In this document: piece after piece, positions 21,519 to 32,057 of the stretch
How the letters are laid out: every line of letters starts with the position of its first letter
Numbering within the stretch: position 1 is the stretch's first letter
Source: Glaciecola sp. 33A
GTDB taxonomy: Bacteria > Pseudomonadota > Gammaproteobacteria > Enterobacterales > Alteromonadaceae
Assembly (NCBI RefSeq): GCF_002836745.1
Contig: NZ_PJAR01000029.1
Span: forward strand, 24,929 to 88,928
Direction: 5' to 3'
Length of the DNA: 64,000 nt
Translations under genes and position numbers: made by a program
Notes under the pieces: generated by a model
What the model saw: the letters and a program-made list of their open reading frames with translations, nothing else
Databases searched by the model: none
Told to the model about the DNA's origin: nothing

Positions 21519-22559
21519 ATGTTTAAATTATTAGCAATTTGCACATTACTTTTCACCACTGCGGTCTCGGCTGGTGCACCAAGTCGTATTTTATTTGGTT
21601 CGTGCTCGCATCAAGATAAAGATATTCCAATTTTTAGTAGTATTGTTGATGATGAACCTGAGGTTTTTATCTTTCTTGGAGATAACGTCTACGGCGATAC
21701 TGAGGATATGTCAGCACTGCAGGATAAATATGACAAACTGGGCGCAAAACCCGGCTTTAAAAAGTTAAAAGCACAGGCTGAGTTAATCGCCATTTGGGAT
21801 GATCATGATTTCGGTGCTAACGATGCAGGTAAAGATTATCCAAAGAAAGAAGCCTCTCGCCAAATTATGCTTAATTTCTGGGATGAGCCTGAGAATTCGC
21901 CGCGTAGAACCAGAGAAGATGGTATTTATACCTCCTATCAATATGGAGAAGGCGATGAAAGTATCCACGTGATTTTACCTGATCTTCGCTGGAACCGAGA
22001 TGACATTACTCATGTAACAACTGAAGAATATACCAACGTCCGCGAACCTAAGAACATGGGACCTTACAGCGTTCACAGCGATCCAAACGCCAGTATGATT
22101 GGAGAAAAACAATGGCTGTGGCTTGAACAAGAACTTAAAAAACCTGCTCGCATAAAAGTGATAGGATCTAGCCTGCAGCTTTTAGCTGACTTTACGGGCT
22201 GGGAATCTTGGGCAAATTTTCCCGCGGACCGGCAGCGTTTGTTTTCGCTTATTAAAAAATATAATGTGAATGGGGTGGTATTAATAAGTGGTGATACTCA
22301 TTGGGGTGAAGTCAGCTACTATGATGAAGACCTAGATTATCCATTATGGGAAATCACCTCGTCTGGTTTGACCCAGGAATGGAAAAACGTGAGTCCAAAC
22401 AAACACCGCATCGGCAATTTTACCAGTAAGGTTAACTACGGTGCGCTGAATGTTGATTGGGGAAAAGACGATCCCGTCGTCACTTTAGGCCTTTACGATG
22501 TGGCCGGCGACGTGCTTAACGAACATCGGTTCAGGCTATCAACGCTGGAACCTTATTAA
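21519..22559 (+). CDS. PhoD-like alkaline phosphatase / phosphodiesterase
   Basis: A 346-residue metallophosphoesterase of the alkaline phosphatase D family with a signal peptide to about Ala18. Metal-binding signatures: FGSCSHQD with Cys29, FLGDNVYGDTED with Asp55, AIWDDHDFGANDAG with Asp94 to Asp97, and ISGDTHWGE near 248-256. PhoD enzymes hydrolyse phosphodiesters and phosphomonoesters in the periplasm, and some release choline from phospholipids. Placed between the TonB receptor and betI, it may free choline from phosphocholine or glycerophosphocholine; this is inference from context. It starts 144 bp after the receptor gene and 23 bp before betI. Confidence 0.88.
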   Translation: MFKLLAICTLLFTTAVSAGAPSRILFGSCSHQDKDIPIFSSIVDDEPEVFIFLGDNVYGDTEDMSALQDKYDKLGAKPGFKKLKAQAELIAIWDDHDFGANDAGKDYPKKEASRQIMLNFWDEPENSPRRTREDGIYTSYQYGEGDESIHVILPDLRWNRDDITHVTTEEYTNVREPKNMGPYSVHSDPNASMIGEKQWLWLEQELKKPARIKVIGSSLQLLADFTGWESWANFPADRQRLFSLIKKYNVNGVVLISGDTHWGEVSYYDEDLDYPLWEITSSGLTQEWKNVSPNKHRIGNFTSKVNYGALNVDWGKDDPVVTLGLYDVAGDVLNEHRFRLSTLEPY

Positions 22560-22582
22560 TAAATTAATCATGTGAGAAAGGA

Positions 22583-23161
22583 ATGCCAAAAGTAGGAATG
22601 GAGTCAATGCGTCGTCAACAACTGATTGATGCGACGATTGATGTTGTTGCTGAAGTCGGCTTAAAAGGCGCGACTATAAATCTTATTGCAAAGCGAGCAG
22701 GGATGTCGTCTGGCATTATTAGTCATTATTTTGGTAGTAAACAGGCATTGATTGAAGCTTCTGTTCGGTATCTGCTTTCTCAACTTAAAATAGAGTATTC
22801 GCCAGATAACCCGTATGACCGGCTAATGAAGATTGTTGACCTGAATTTTTCAGGCATACAAAAGGCCGATTCTAGTACTAAGACCTGGTTAAGTTTTTGG
22901 GGACAGTCTATGCATGATCCCAACTTATATCGTCTACAAGAGATAAATAAACGTCGTCTTGTGAGTAATTTACGATACAGCTTTAAACAATTATTAGATC
23001 CTAAAACGGCGCACGATGCTGCCGAAGTCACCGCTGCATTAATCGATGGTTTTTGGTTGCGCTGTGCATTAAGTCGGGCCAATCAAGAAAAATTCAGCCT
23101 AGCGAAAGGATACTGTAAAAAATACATCAACAGTGTACTGGAACAACCCACTGTTATTTAA
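22583..23161 (+). CDS. betI: Choline-responsive TetR-family repressor BetI
   Basis: A 192-residue regulator. The N-terminus [19 protein letters not shown] matches E. coli BetI (MPKLGMQSIRR...), which fixes the start at 22583 although AAAGGA directly abuts the ATG. The helix-turn-helix spans about residues 28-50 ([20 protein letters not shown]). The C-terminal TetR_C ligand domain follows, containing [18 protein letters not shown]. BetI represses bet genes until choline binds. The palindrome at 18923-18942 is the likely operator; none was found at the second bet cluster. Confidence 0.93.
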   Translation: MPKVGMESMRRQQLIDATIDVVAEVGLKGATINLIAKRAGMSSGIISHYFGSKQALIEASVRYLLSQLKIEYSPDNPYDRLMKIVDLNFSGIQKADSSTKTWLSFWGQSMHDPNLYRLQEINKRRLVSNLRYSFKQLLDPKTAHDAAEVTAALIDGFWLRCALSRANQEKFSLAKGYCKKYINSVLEQPTVI

Positions 23162-23190
23162 AAACTTACCAACACCAATCGGAGTTATCG

Positions 23191-24654
23191 TTGCCTTCTA
23201 CATTACTTAAAAACTTTATTCATGGTCGCCATGTCGACAACAATGATAACGCCTTTTTTGACGTTATCAATCCTAGCACGGGACAAGTAATCTACGCTGT
23301 TGAAACAGCAGGTGAAACGCTCTTAGAACAAACCGTAAAAAGTGCCCAGGAAGGCTTTAAAATCTGGTCTAAAACGCCGGCTATAGAGCGCGCTAGGATA
23401 CTGCAACGAGCCGCAGCGATACTCAGAGAGCGCAACGATGAACTAGCCAAAATCGAAGTACTCGACACCGGAAAGCCATGGCAAGAAGCAGTAGAGGTTG
23501 ATGTCCAGACCGGTGCAGACGCAATTGAGTACTTTGCTAATTTATCCACCTCAGTGATGGGCGAACAGCAAAGCGTCGGTAATGATTTCTTTTATACCAG
23601 ACACGAACCACTGGGCGTGTGTTTAGGAATAGGGGCGTGGAACTACCCTTTGCAAATAGCATGTTGGAAGGCCGCGGCAGCATTAGCGGCAGGTAATAGT
23701 ATGATTTTCAAGCCATCTGAAGAAACGCCTCGCAGTGCCAGCCTATTGGCTGAAATATTTATTCAAGCCGGCGTGCCCGAAGGCGTATTTAATGTCATCC
23801 AGGGAGACGGGGTCGTTGGCAACTATCTGGTTCAGCATCCGGCAATCGCTAAAGTATCCTTAACCGGCGAAGTCGGAACTGGCAAAAAAGTCATGGCTGC
23901 AGCTGCAGGCACACTGAAAACGGTAACCATGGAACTCGGCGGTAAGTCGCCATTAATCGTATTTGAAGATGCCGACATTGATGAGGCTGTAACGGGCGCC
24001 ATGCTGGCGAACTTTTATACGCAGGGTGAAGTTTGTACTAATGGAACGCGGGTTTTTGTGCACAAAGATTGTTATGCCACCTTCATGGAACGCCTGTTGG
24101 TGCGTACCCGAGATAATATCCGTGTCGGCGATCCATTAGACCCAACAACCAACTTAGGCGCACTGATTTCCAACAGTCATATGCAAAAAGTATTGGAATA
24201 CATTGAGTCAGGCAAAAATGAGGGCGCAACGCTGGCCTTCGGCGGTGAACGTATTAAACCACCGGGCTGTGAAAACGGTTATTTCGTGGGGCCAACCATC
24301 TTCACCGATTGTAATGACGATATGCGTATTATTCGCGAAGAAATTTTTGGACCGGTCATGTCTGTAATGACATTTGACACCGAAGAAGAAGTAATCCAAC
24401 GCGCCAATGATACTATTTACGGGCTTGCTGCCGGTATTTTCTGTCAGGACTTACGCCGTGCCCACCGAGTGATAGCGCAATTGGAAGCGGGCATTTGCTG
24501 GATTAATGCATATGGCAACTCCCCTGTAGAGATGCCGGTAGGTGGTTATAAGCAGTCCGGTATTGGTCGTGAAAATGGGATAGAAGGTTTCAAGTCATAC
24601 ACGCAGACTAAATCAATTTATGTCGGCATGGAAAAACTTGAAGGTCCGTTCTAA
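23191..24654 (+). CDS. betB: Betaine-aldehyde dehydrogenase
   Basis: A 487-residue NAD(P)+-dependent aldehyde dehydrogenase converting betaine aldehyde to glycine betaine. Catalytic Glu248 in TMELGGKSP and nucleophile Cys282 in [10 protein letters not shown] are present, along with the cofactor site FTGE-type [11 protein letters not shown] (223-233) and [14 protein letters not shown] (147-160). The start is TTG at 23191 with GGAG seven bases before it; no ATG is available nearby that keeps the N-terminus. It is 29 bp after betI, and its stop shares one base with the betA start. Confidence 0.95.
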   Translation: MPSTLLKNFIHGRHVDNNDNAFFDVINPSTGQVIYAVETAGETLLEQTVKSAQEGFKIWSKTPAIERARILQRAAAILRERNDELAKIEVLDTGKPWQEAVEVDVQTGADAIEYFANLSTSVMGEQQSVGNDFFYTRHEPLGVCLGIGAWNYPLQIACWKAAAALAAGNSMIFKPSEETPRSASLLAEIFIQAGVPEGVFNVIQGDGVVGNYLVQHPAIAKVSLTGEVGTGKKVMAAAAGTLKTVTMELGGKSPLIVFEDADIDEAVTGAMLANFYTQGEVCTNGTRVFVHKDCYATFMERLLVRTRDNIRVGDPLDPTTNLGALISNSHMQKVLEYIESGKNEGATLAFGGERIKPPGCENGYFVGPTIFTDCNDDMRIIREEIFGPVMSVMTFDTEEEVIQRANDTIYGLAAGIFCQDLRRAHRVIAQLEAGICWINAYGNSPVEMPVGGYKQSGIGRENGIEGFKSYTQTKSIYVGMEKLEGPF

Positions 24655-26354
24655 TGTCGTCTAATATCACTGATAACTTCGACTATATTATTGTGGGAGC
24701 GGGATCAGCCGGCTGTGTGCTGGCTAACCGCTTGACCGAAGATGCCGCTATTTCGGTATTATTACTGGAAACCGGCGGCTCAGACCGCAGCATCTTTATT
24801 CAGATGCCGACGGCTTTATCGATCCCAATGAATAGCAAAAAATATGCTTGGCAATTTCATTCCCAACCAGAACCTTTTCTGAATAATCGTGAAATGCACT
24901 GCCCGCGAGGCAAAGTCTTGGGTGGCTCTTCGTCTATTAACGGGATGGTGTACGTGCGTGGTCATGCACAGGATTTCGATGAATGGCAGACTCATGGCGC
25001 AGAAAACTGGGATTATCAGCATTGTTTACCTTACTTTAAAAAAGCCGAAGACTGGGCTTTTGGCACTGATGATTATCGTTCTGAAGGCGGATTGTTAGCG
25101 GTTAATAACGGCAACAATATGCAAAATCCCTTGTATCAAGCATTTGTCAACGCCGGAGTAGATGCCGGCTATATGGCAACCAAGGATTACAATGGTTATC
25201 AGCAGGAAGGCTTCGGTGCTATGCACATGACGGTTAAAAAAGGGGTAAGGTGGTCAACTGCTAACGCGTATTTACGACCGGCTATGCAACGACCTAATTT
25301 GACCGTGAAAACCGGTATTCAGGTGACTAAAGTGTTACTGGAAGGTAAGCAGGCGGTGGGTGTTGAATTAGTTGAAGGCGACAACAAAACCCAAATATTG
25401 GTTAATAAAGAAGTGATATTAAGTGCTGGCCCTATCGGTTCGCCGCATATTTTACAGTTATCCGGTATTGGCCGCACTGAGACTCTTTCGGCGGCGGGTA
25501 TTGCAACCCAGCATGAACTCCCTGGCGTGGGCGAAAACCTGCAAGATCACCTTGAATTTTACTTTCAGTACAAATGTAAACAGCCTATCACGCTAAACAG
25601 TCAGTTAGGCCCATTAAGCAAGCTAGCCATTGGTGTCCGTTGGATTTTATTTAAGACCGGATTAGGGGCAACTAACCACTTTGAGTCCTGCGGTTTCATT
25701 CGTTCTAAAGAAGGTGTTGAGTGGCCAGACTTACAATATCACTTCCTACCCGCGGCCATGCGTTACGATGGTAAAAAGGCGTTTAACGGCCATGGTTTCC
25801 AGTTACATATTGGACACAATAAGCCAAAAAGCCGCGGCTCAGTAAAAATACAAAATTCTGATGCGCTTACCCCACCCCGTATTCAATTTAATTATTTGCA
25901 GCATACAGATGACATTGAGGCATTTCGCGCCTGTGTTAGGTTATCGCGTGAGATTATTGCACAACCCGCCATGGATGATTATCGAGGTGATGAGATCCAG
26001 CCCGGCGCCGACATTGTTACTGATGCGCAAATCGATGCATTCGTGCGCGAGACAGTTGAAAGCGCTTATCATCCTTGCGGTACTTGCCGTATGGGCGCTG
26101 CTGATGATGAGATGGCCGTGATTGATGCAGAAATGCAAGTACGTGGTTTACAGGGTCTGCGTATTGTCGATTCGTCAGTTTTTCCTACCGCGCCCAACGG
26201 TAACCTCAATGGCCCAACGATGATGGTTGCTGAGCGAGCCGCCGATATTATAAAGCAGCAAGTGTTACCCCCAACCGATGTTGCTGTTTATAAAGACCCA
26301 CAATGGCAACAGCGTCAGCGCGGCGGGCAGATAAAGCGGGATCTGACGTGTTAA
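24654..26354 (+). CDS. betA: Choline dehydrogenase (GMC oxidoreductase)
   Basis: A 566-residue FAD enzyme oxidising choline to betaine aldehyde and passing electrons to the membrane chain. The FAD-binding motif [17 protein letters not shown] (11-27), GMC signature 1 ([16 protein letters not shown]) and signature 2 ([15 protein letters not shown]) are clear. The catalytic His lies in [13 protein letters not shown], and [18 protein letters not shown] closes the active site. Start and stop overlap neighbours (ATG on the betB TAA; transporter start inside its 3' end), so translation is coupled. Confidence 0.95.
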   Translation: MSSNITDNFDYIIVGAGSAGCVLANRLTEDAAISVLLLETGGSDRSIFIQMPTALSIPMNSKKYAWQFHSQPEPFLNNREMHCPRGKVLGGSSSINGMVYVRGHAQDFDEWQTHGAENWDYQHCLPYFKKAEDWAFGTDDYRSEGGLLAVNNGNNMQNPLYQAFVNAGVDAGYMATKDYNGYQQEGFGAMHMTVKKGVRWSTANAYLRPAMQRPNLTVKTGIQVTKVLLEGKQAVGVELVEGDNKTQILVNKEVILSAGPIGSPHILQLSGIGRTETLSAAGIATQHELPGVGENLQDHLEFYFQYKCKQPITLNSQLGPLSKLAIGVRWILFKTGLGATNHFESCGFIRSKEGVEWPDLQYHFLPAAMRYDGKKAFNGHGFQLHIGHNKPKSRGSVKIQNSDALTPPRIQFNYLQHTDDIEAFRACVRLSREIIAQPAMDDYRGDEIQPGADIVTDAQIDAFVRETVESAYHPCGTCRMGAADDEMAVIDAEMQVRGLQGLRIVDSSVFPTAPNGNLNGPTMMVAERAADIIKQQVLPPTDVAVYKDPQWQQRQRGGQIKRDLTC

Positions 26355-27547
26355 CGCTGGTCAGCATAGGGATGCTGTTTTTTATGGCTATGGTGGTGTT
26401 TATTTTAGCCCGCTGGGGTAATCTCAAGCTTAATGGCCGCTACCCCGTTTCGACGCTTACCTTTGTTGCCATATTGTTTACATCGGGCCTTGATGTGGGG
26501 CTGATTATGTTCCCACTGACGGAGTTTCCGGTGTATGCCGATATCCAAAAAAACAGTGAATACGCTTTTACTAACCCATTGGCGATTGAATTTGGCTTCT
26601 GGGGCTTCCTAGTCTGGGCAATCTATTTTGTCACTTGCTTTTACTTTTGCGCAATTGAGCCTAAAGTTAAGTTTTTTGAAATTCCTCTGGTTAAGTGGAG
26701 CAACAACATTGTCATTATCGGCACCTGCGCCTTTACTGCTCATCTATTGTTTGCCAACTTAAGCTGGTATTTACCTGAGATCGCCGCTGGTGATGGCTTT
26801 CCTTGGTACTACGCACTCATTGTCGGTGCCACTATTTTATTTTCAGTTTACTCAAGTACGGATATCAAGTTTGTTAAAATTCTAAGTTTGTCGTCAGGTG
26901 GCTTGTTTTTTGCTCTCATTATCGGACTTGGTGGCGTTGCGTTGCTGTCTGACAAGGTGTCAGCTTCGGACTATCTGAGCACCCTGCCACTACTGACTAA
27001 CTACTTCGCACATTTAGACCGATTTATATTACCGATCAATGACTATCACGCATTTTATTTGTTTTGGTGGTTTGCCTGGAGCATCATGATTGGCCAATTT
27101 ACTGCCCGTTTTGTCGGCAATATGAGCACACTTAAATTGTTTTTATGCATGCTTATCTGGCCGTCCCTTTCAATCGGACTGTGGTTTAGTGTGCTGTACG
27201 TATTCCATTTAAAAGGCTTGCAGACGTCTGGGTTTATCAATCTGGCTATGGTTTTCGTGGGTATTGTTTTTGTGATTAATTCCCTCGACTCGTTAATCCG
27301 CTTGTACTCCGATAATATGAACTTAACTGTCGCGCGTTTTGGTAGGTACAAATACATAGGCTTACACGCCTTTTTAATGATGCTGCTGACCGTCCTATTT
27401 AGCCTGCAATTTATTAAGATCCAATGGGTTGGCGCTTTGGTTATTGGCATTAGCTTATGTTGTTTTATGTATATTTTACTTGGCAAAAATCAGCAACCTT
27501 TACCCAAAACAAAAGCCTTGGTCTCTTTGCCGAGCAACAGAAAATGA
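26348..27547 (+). CDS. Compact BCCT-like choline/betaine transporter
   Basis: About 399 residues from a GTG at 26348 that overlaps the betA stop by 7 bp; this start gives the same N-terminal length as the paralog at 42222. Ten or so helices. Alignment by eye with BetP: WGNLKLNG to ILFTSG matches BetP TM2-TM3, so the usual first helix and long N-terminus are missing. Trp85, Trp90 and Tyr93 ([10 protein letters not shown]) have the spacing of BetP W189, W194 and Y197, and Trp240, Trp241 and Trp244 (FWWFAWS) that of W373, W374 and W377, the betaine-binding aromatic box. The glycine motif GMGIG is GLDVG (47-51). Position after betBA supports choline uptake. Usual BCCT length is 500-680, so this is a short branch. 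Confidence 0.8.
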   Translation: MLTLVSIGMLFFMAMVVFILARWGNLKLNGRYPVSTLTFVAILFTSGLDVGLIMFPLTEFPVYADIQKNSEYAFTNPLAIEFGFWGFLVWAIYFVTCFYFCAIEPKVKFFEIPLVKWSNNIVIIGTCAFTAHLLFANLSWYLPEIAAGDGFPWYYALIVGATILFSVYSSTDIKFVKILSLSSGGLFFALIIGLGGVALLSDKVSASDYLSTLPLLTNYFAHLDRFILPINDYHAFYLFWWFAWSIMIGQFTARFVGNMSTLKLFLCMLIWPSLSIGLWFSVLYVFHLKGLQTSGFINLAMVFVGIVFVINSLDSLIRLYSDNMNLTVARFGRYKYIGLHAFLMMLLTVLFSLQFIKIQWVGALVIGISLCCFMYILLGKNQQPLPKTKALVSLPSNRK

Positions 27548-27590
27548 GTTAGCGTAAACGTGCCTGGTGGGACTGATTTTTAATTATTTA

Positions 27591-28046
27591 TTAGTTTTGA
27601 TTGGGCAGATTTATTAGGGCAGACTTGAGGCGTTTAATATCCATGGGCATGTTTCCCATTGCATCCAGTGTAACGTTGTGCAAAGCATTAGAAATAACAC
27701 GATTGACGATGTTCCAATTCTCTTTTAATTCACAACTACTCGCAATTTGACAGTCACCGCCGTCCGACTTCGCGCATTCAGTTAGTGCTATCGGCCCGTC
27801 AATGGCTTCTATAATTTGTGCGATGGATATTTGTTCCGGTTTACTACTCAGTTTATAGCCACCATGAGGGCCTCTAACTGAGGTTACTAAGTCGCTATGA
27901 GTCAGAGATCGCATTAATTTACGCATCGTTGGTAGAGACAAGCTAGTCATCTCACATAAGCGCTCTTGCGTAATTAGTTGCTCACAACTGCGCATTTTAA
28001 ATACCACTAGCAGCGCATAATCTGCCATGCGGCTAATTCTTATCAT
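27591..28046 (-). CDS. Rrf2-family Fe-S regulator of the suf operon
   Basis: About 151 residues from the ATG at 28046, which has GAGGGAG seven bases upstream. The winged helix-turn-helix (MIRISRMADYALLVV, LCEMTSLSLPTMRKLM, VRGPHGGYKL) is of the IscR type. Three cysteines, Cys91, Cys99 and Cys105, sit where IscR has Cys92, Cys98 and Cys104, so it probably binds a [2Fe-2S] cluster. It matches the SUF-system regulator group of proteobacteria and lies divergent from sufB. It would sense Fe-S status and switch the suf operon. Confidence 0.9.
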   Translation of the reverse strand: MIRISRMADYALLVVFKMRSCEQLITQERLCEMTSLSLPTMRKLMRSLTHSDLVTSVRGPHGGYKLSSKPEQISIAQIIEAIDGPIALTECAKSDGGDCQIASSCELKENWNIVNRVISNALHNVTLDAMGNMPMDIKRLKSALINLPNQN

Positions 28047-28421
28047 GAAAGACTCCCTCAAAAAACATATGATTCTTATTTAAGCACTTACAAAAAATAT
28101 AGTATACCCCACTGGTGTTACTTTTTACTCCAGAATAAAAGCTCACTTTGCTATTTTTTGCACTGTATATCAAACCGCTATTATCAGTAATCCTATGGTG
28201 TCGCTAGCCTCACTGAATAACAAAAGCAATACCAATAAATACTAATTTAGTATCGTATTGATTATTACTATTTTGTAGGGTAACATACATTACTAAATTG
28301 GTATCATTAATAGCGTTAGAGTCTTACTAAGTTAAATCAAAATCATAGGAGTGGCGACATAACTCAGCACTATTTACTTTTCAAATTACTTTTCAAACTT
28401 ATATAAAGAGAGTTGATCACT
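28047..28421. promoter_or_regulatory. Divergent regulator/suf promoter region with inverted repeats
   Basis: The 375-bp gap holds ATACTAATTTAGTAT (28239-28253), a perfect 7-1-7 palindrome, and a related imperfect copy TACTAAATTGGTAT (28291-28304) about 50 bp nearer sufB. They are candidates for the Rrf2 regulator. They do not match the E. coli IscR type-1 consensus well. A 120-bp leader precedes sufB. Confidence 0.5.
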
Positions 28422-29864
28422 ATGAGCGATAACACTGTTATTGATGAGCGTATTAATTCCAAATACGAAGCTGGTTTTATCACCGATGTTGAAATGCAGA
28501 CATTTGATCCTGGATTAAATGAAAATGTCATTAGAAAAATATCAGCGAAAAAAAATGAACCCGAGTTTATGTTGGAATGGCGCCTAGATGCCTATCGACA
28601 ATGGTTAGAGATGGAGCGTCCAGCATGGGCACAAGTTAATTATCCAGAAATTGACTTTGACGCCATTGCCTACTACTCAAGCCCGAAAAGCCAAGAAGAT
28701 GCGCCTAAAAGTTTGGCCGAAGTTGACCCTGAATTGCTACGAACCTATGAAAAATTAGGGATCCCGTTGCATGAGCAAGAGGCTCTGGCCGGTGTTGCCG
28801 TTGATATCGTATTTGATAGTGTGTCTATCATCACCACTTTTAAAGAAAAGCTGGCTGAGTCAGGCGTAATTTTCTGTTCACTTTCAGAAGCAGTCATCGA
28901 ACACCCAGAATTAATTAAAAAATACCTGGGCTCTGTGGTCCCGGTCAACGATAACTTCTATGCGGCACTGAACTGCGCTGTCTTCAGTGACGGCTCGTTT
29001 GTCTATATTCCCAAAGGCGTTAAATGTCCCATGGAATTGTCTACCTATTTCCGGATCAATGAAATGAACACTGGACAGTTTGAACGGACCTTGATTATTG
29101 CTGATGAGGGTAGCTATGTGAGCTATCTTGAGGGTTGCACCGCACCATCGCGTGACGAAAACCAACTGCATGGAGCCGTGGTTGAGTTAGTCGCTCTGAA
29201 AGGCGCACAAATCAAATATTCGACCGTACAAAATTGGTATCCTGGTGACGAAAACGGTAAAGGTGGTATCTATAATTTTGTGACCAAACGCGGTATCTGC
29301 CACGACGATGCAAAAGTATCGTGGACTCAAGTAGAAACCGGTTCTGCAATTACATGGAAGTATCCAAGCGTTGTATTACTCGGTGATAATAGCGTCGGTG
29401 AATTTTACTCAGTCGCCCTAACGCGCAACGCACAGCAGGCTGACACTGGGACAAAAATGATTCACCTTGGTCGTAATACTCGCAGCACAATTATTTCGAA
29501 AGGTATTTCAGCGGGCAAAGGGTCCAACTCATACCGTGGATTGGTTAATATTTCGCCAAGAGCAGAAGGTGCACGCAATTTTACTCAATGTGATTCACTA
29601 CTCATTGGTGATAAATGCTCCGCTAATACGTTCCCCTATATTGTAAGCAAAAATCCAAGTGCAATAGTCGAACATGAAGCAACAACATCAAAAGTCAGTG
29701 ACGACCAGTTATTCCTATGCCAACAACGCGGTATAGATCCTGAAAAAGCAGTATCAATGATTGTTAATGGTTTTTGTAAATCAGTTTTCAAAGAACTACC
29801 GATGGAATTCGCCATGGAGGCTGGAAAACTGTTAGAGGTAAGCTTAGAGGGCTCTGTCGGATAG
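28422..29864 (+). CDS. sufB: Fe-S assembly scaffold SufB
   Basis: 480 residues from the ATG at 28422; an in-frame TTG three codons earlier is less likely. SufB forms the SufBC2D scaffold on which Fe-S clusters are built, receiving sulfur from SufE. The beta-helix core contains [15 protein letters not shown] and the cluster-site region [18 protein letters not shown], where the Cys in CDSLL corresponds to E. coli Cys405. First gene of a ten-gene operon. Confidence 0.96.
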   Translation: MSDNTVIDERINSKYEAGFITDVEMQTFDPGLNENVIRKISAKKNEPEFMLEWRLDAYRQWLEMERPAWAQVNYPEIDFDAIAYYSSPKSQEDAPKSLAEVDPELLRTYEKLGIPLHEQEALAGVAVDIVFDSVSIITTFKEKLAESGVIFCSLSEAVIEHPELIKKYLGSVVPVNDNFYAALNCAVFSDGSFVYIPKGVKCPMELSTYFRINEMNTGQFERTLIIADEGSYVSYLEGCTAPSRDENQLHGAVVELVALKGAQIKYSTVQNWYPGDENGKGGIYNFVTKRGICHDDAKVSWTQVETGSAITWKYPSVVLLGDNSVGEFYSVALTRNAQQADTGTKMIHLGRNTRSTIISKGISAGKGSNSYRGLVNISPRAEGARNFTQCDSLLIGDKCSANTFPYIVSKNPSAIVEHEATTSKVSDDQLFLCQQRGIDPEKAVSMIVNGFCKSVFKELPMEFAMEAGKLLEVSLEGSVG

Positions 29865-29958
29865 TAATCTGAGCAAGACCAAGGCAAATTCATGATACAA
29901 ATGTCAGTTATAGCAACACGCTGATAAAGACTTTACTAGAATATATAAAAGGTACCAG

Positions 29959-30732
29959 ATGCTAAACATTACAAATTTAAAAGCTAACGTTGATGGCAAA
30001 GAGATCCTCAAAGGCTTAAATATTGACGTTAAACCAGGTGAAGTGCACGCAATTATGGGGCCCAATGGAAGCGGTAAGAGTACATTATCCAATGTACTCG
30101 CAGGTCGTGATAAATACGAAGCAACCGCTGGAACCATTACTTTTGGAGGCAAGGACTTATTGGCTCTAGAGCCTGAAGATCGCGCTCGCGAAGGCATTTT
30201 TCTTGCCTTTCAATATCCGGTTGAAATCCCTGGCGTGAGCAATCTTGAATTTTTAAAAACATCTCTTGAATGTCTGCATGCTTATCAAAATAAACCGCTT
30301 TTAAGTGCTGTTGAATTTCTGAAACTGGCTCGTGAGAAATGCAAGCTGGTTGATTTACATACCGACTTTCTTAAGCGCGGAGTCAATGAAGGCTTCTCAG
30401 GTGGTGAGAAAAAACGTAACGAAATTATGCAAATGCTCATGTTAGAGCCAAAGCTGTGTCTTCTTGACGAAACCGACTCAGGTTTAGATATCGATGCACT
30501 CAAAGTTGTGGCCGATGGTATCAATACCTTACGCAGCCCGGACCGTGCTTTTATCTTGATCACTCACTACCAGCGCTTGTTAGATTACGTTCAGCCTGAT
30601 TTCGTGCATGTATTGTCCGACGGTCAGATTGTTAAATCTGGTGGCAGTGAGCTGGCATTAGAATTAGAGGAAAAAGGCTACAGTTGGTTAGAAAGTGGAA
30701 CTGAGCAATCAGCAAATCCACTTAAGGTTTAA
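29959..30732 (+). CDS. sufC: Fe-S assembly ATPase SufC
   Basis: A 257-residue ABC-type ATPase. Walker A GPNGSGKST (36-44), the Q-loop AFQYPVEIPGVS, the SufC-specific signature SGGEKKRNEIMQML, Walker B LCLLDETDSGLD and the switch His in LITHYQRLL are all present. It drives conformational change in the SufBCD complex. Gap of 94 bp after sufB, 2 bp before sufD. Confidence 0.96.
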   Translation: MLNITNLKANVDGKEILKGLNIDVKPGEVHAIMGPNGSGKSTLSNVLAGRDKYEATAGTITFGGKDLLALEPEDRAREGIFLAFQYPVEIPGVSNLEFLKTSLECLHAYQNKPLLSAVEFLKLAREKCKLVDLHTDFLKRGVNEGFSGGEKKRNEIMQMLMLEPKLCLLDETDSGLDIDALKVVADGINTLRSPDRAFILITHYQRLLDYVQPDFVHVLSDGQIVKSGGSELALELEEKGYSWLESGTEQSANPLKV

Positions 30733-30734
30733 CA

Positions 30735-32057
30735 ATGAATAATCTAAAGCTAGTAACAAATGACTTCAGCGGCGCGCAACGATCTCGTAAAAATCCGTGG
30801 TTGCAAGGAATTCGTGATGCGGCAAGCGAGCGCTTAAGAGTACTCCAATTACCAACGCGAAAAACTGAAGATTGGAAATATCTGAAGCTTGAGAAATTGT
30901 TAGCTAATGACCAACTTGACGCGCAAAGCATGCAAGAACTCGATTCGAAAAGTGTAGAGGATATCGATGAATTACTTGCGCAGTCTTTTATCGACGGCCT
31001 TGACGCGTATCGCCTGGTTTTTGTGAATGGCGTGTTCGTTAGTCAATTGTCACAACATGATAGCAACCCTTATAGTGTTTTGTTCTCTGCAGCTAGCAAA
31101 GCTCAGCAACAATTAATTGTAGATCACCTAGATACCAGTCATAACTATTATCATGACTATTTTTCTAGTCTAAACAGCGCACAACTTGAAGACGGTTTGC
31201 TGATCAATATTCCGAAGGATTGTGCTGTTGACAAGCCCTTTTACATTGTCAACCTGACGATAGGTGAACAGCCAAAAACCAGTATGATGCGATTGCTAGT
31301 TATTGCTGAAACAGGCAGTACGGCGACCATAATCGAACATGAAGATGCGCCATTAAAGCATACAGGAATGGTTAATACTGTGATTGAATGTTTTGTTAAT
31401 GACCACGCACATATCACGCATAGCCGTCTGCAACTGGATGAGAGTGTGACGAGTATATGCAGTCATCGTGTAAGACAAGGCGCTCATAGTACTTACCAAC
31501 AACATCAAATTAGCCTAGCCTCAAAACTAAAGCGTAACGATCTTACGGTGGCCTTGCGAGGTGAATATGCGAGTGCGGATATCCGAGGTAGTTTCTACGG
31601 TCGCCACCAGCAAAGTATCGATAACCACACTTGCATGGAACATATTGTACCTAATTGCACCAGCAATGAGGTCTTTCGAGGTCTGGTAGACAACGAAGCC
31701 AATGCTGTGTTCAATGGCCGTATTCATATTCATCCCGACGCCCAAAAAACATTAGCCGAACTGAGTAATAAAAATTTATTACTGTCAGATTTCGCCACCA
31801 TTAATACTAAACCCGAACTGGAAATTTACGCTGACGATGTGAGATGTTCGCATGGCGCCACAGTAGGTCAGATTGATAATGAGGCATTGTTCTATTTACA
31901 ATCTAGGGGCGTACCAAAGGTCGAGGCTAAACGAATATTAAGTCTCGCTTTTATAGCCGAAATAGTAAATCAGCTAACCGACGATAATGTGCGAGATTTT
32001 GTTTCACAACGTTCATCTAGCTTGTTTGCCACATTGCAGCCCGAAGGAGCACAATGA
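30735..32057 (+). CDS. sufD: Fe-S assembly scaffold protein SufD
   Basis: A 440-residue SufB paralog that completes the SufBC2D complex and helps bring in iron. N-terminal helices contain PTRKTEDWKYLKLEKL; the beta-helix region contains NEVFRGLVDNEANAVFNGRI and the conserved HGATVGQIDNEALFYLQSRG. Its 3' end overlaps sufS by 4 bp. Confidence 0.95.
   Translation: MNNLKLVTNDFSGAQRSRKNPWLQGIRDAASERLRVLQLPTRKTEDWKYLKLEKLLANDQLDAQSMQELDSKSVEDIDELLAQSFIDGLDAYRLVFVNGVFVSQLSQHDSNPYSVLFSAASKAQQQLIVDHLDTSHNYYHDYFSSLNSAQLEDGLLINIPKDCAVDKPFYIVNLTIGEQPKTSMMRLLVIAETGSTATIIEHEDAPLKHTGMVNTVIECFVNDHAHITHSRLQLDESVTSICSHRVRQGAHSTYQQHQISLASKLKRNDLTVALRGEYASADIRGSFYGRHQQSIDNHTCMEHIVPNCTSNEVFRGLVDNEANAVFNGRIHIHPDAQKTLAELSNKNLLLSDFATINTKPELEIYADDVRCSHGATVGQIDNEALFYLQSRGVPKVEAKRILSLAFIAEIVNQLTDDNVRDFVSQRSSSLFATLQPEGAQ

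Noticed and set aside
28200..28310. Classical IscR type-1 site before sufB
   Set aside because: The inverted repeats share only part of the consensus, so they are reported as candidate operators without that name.
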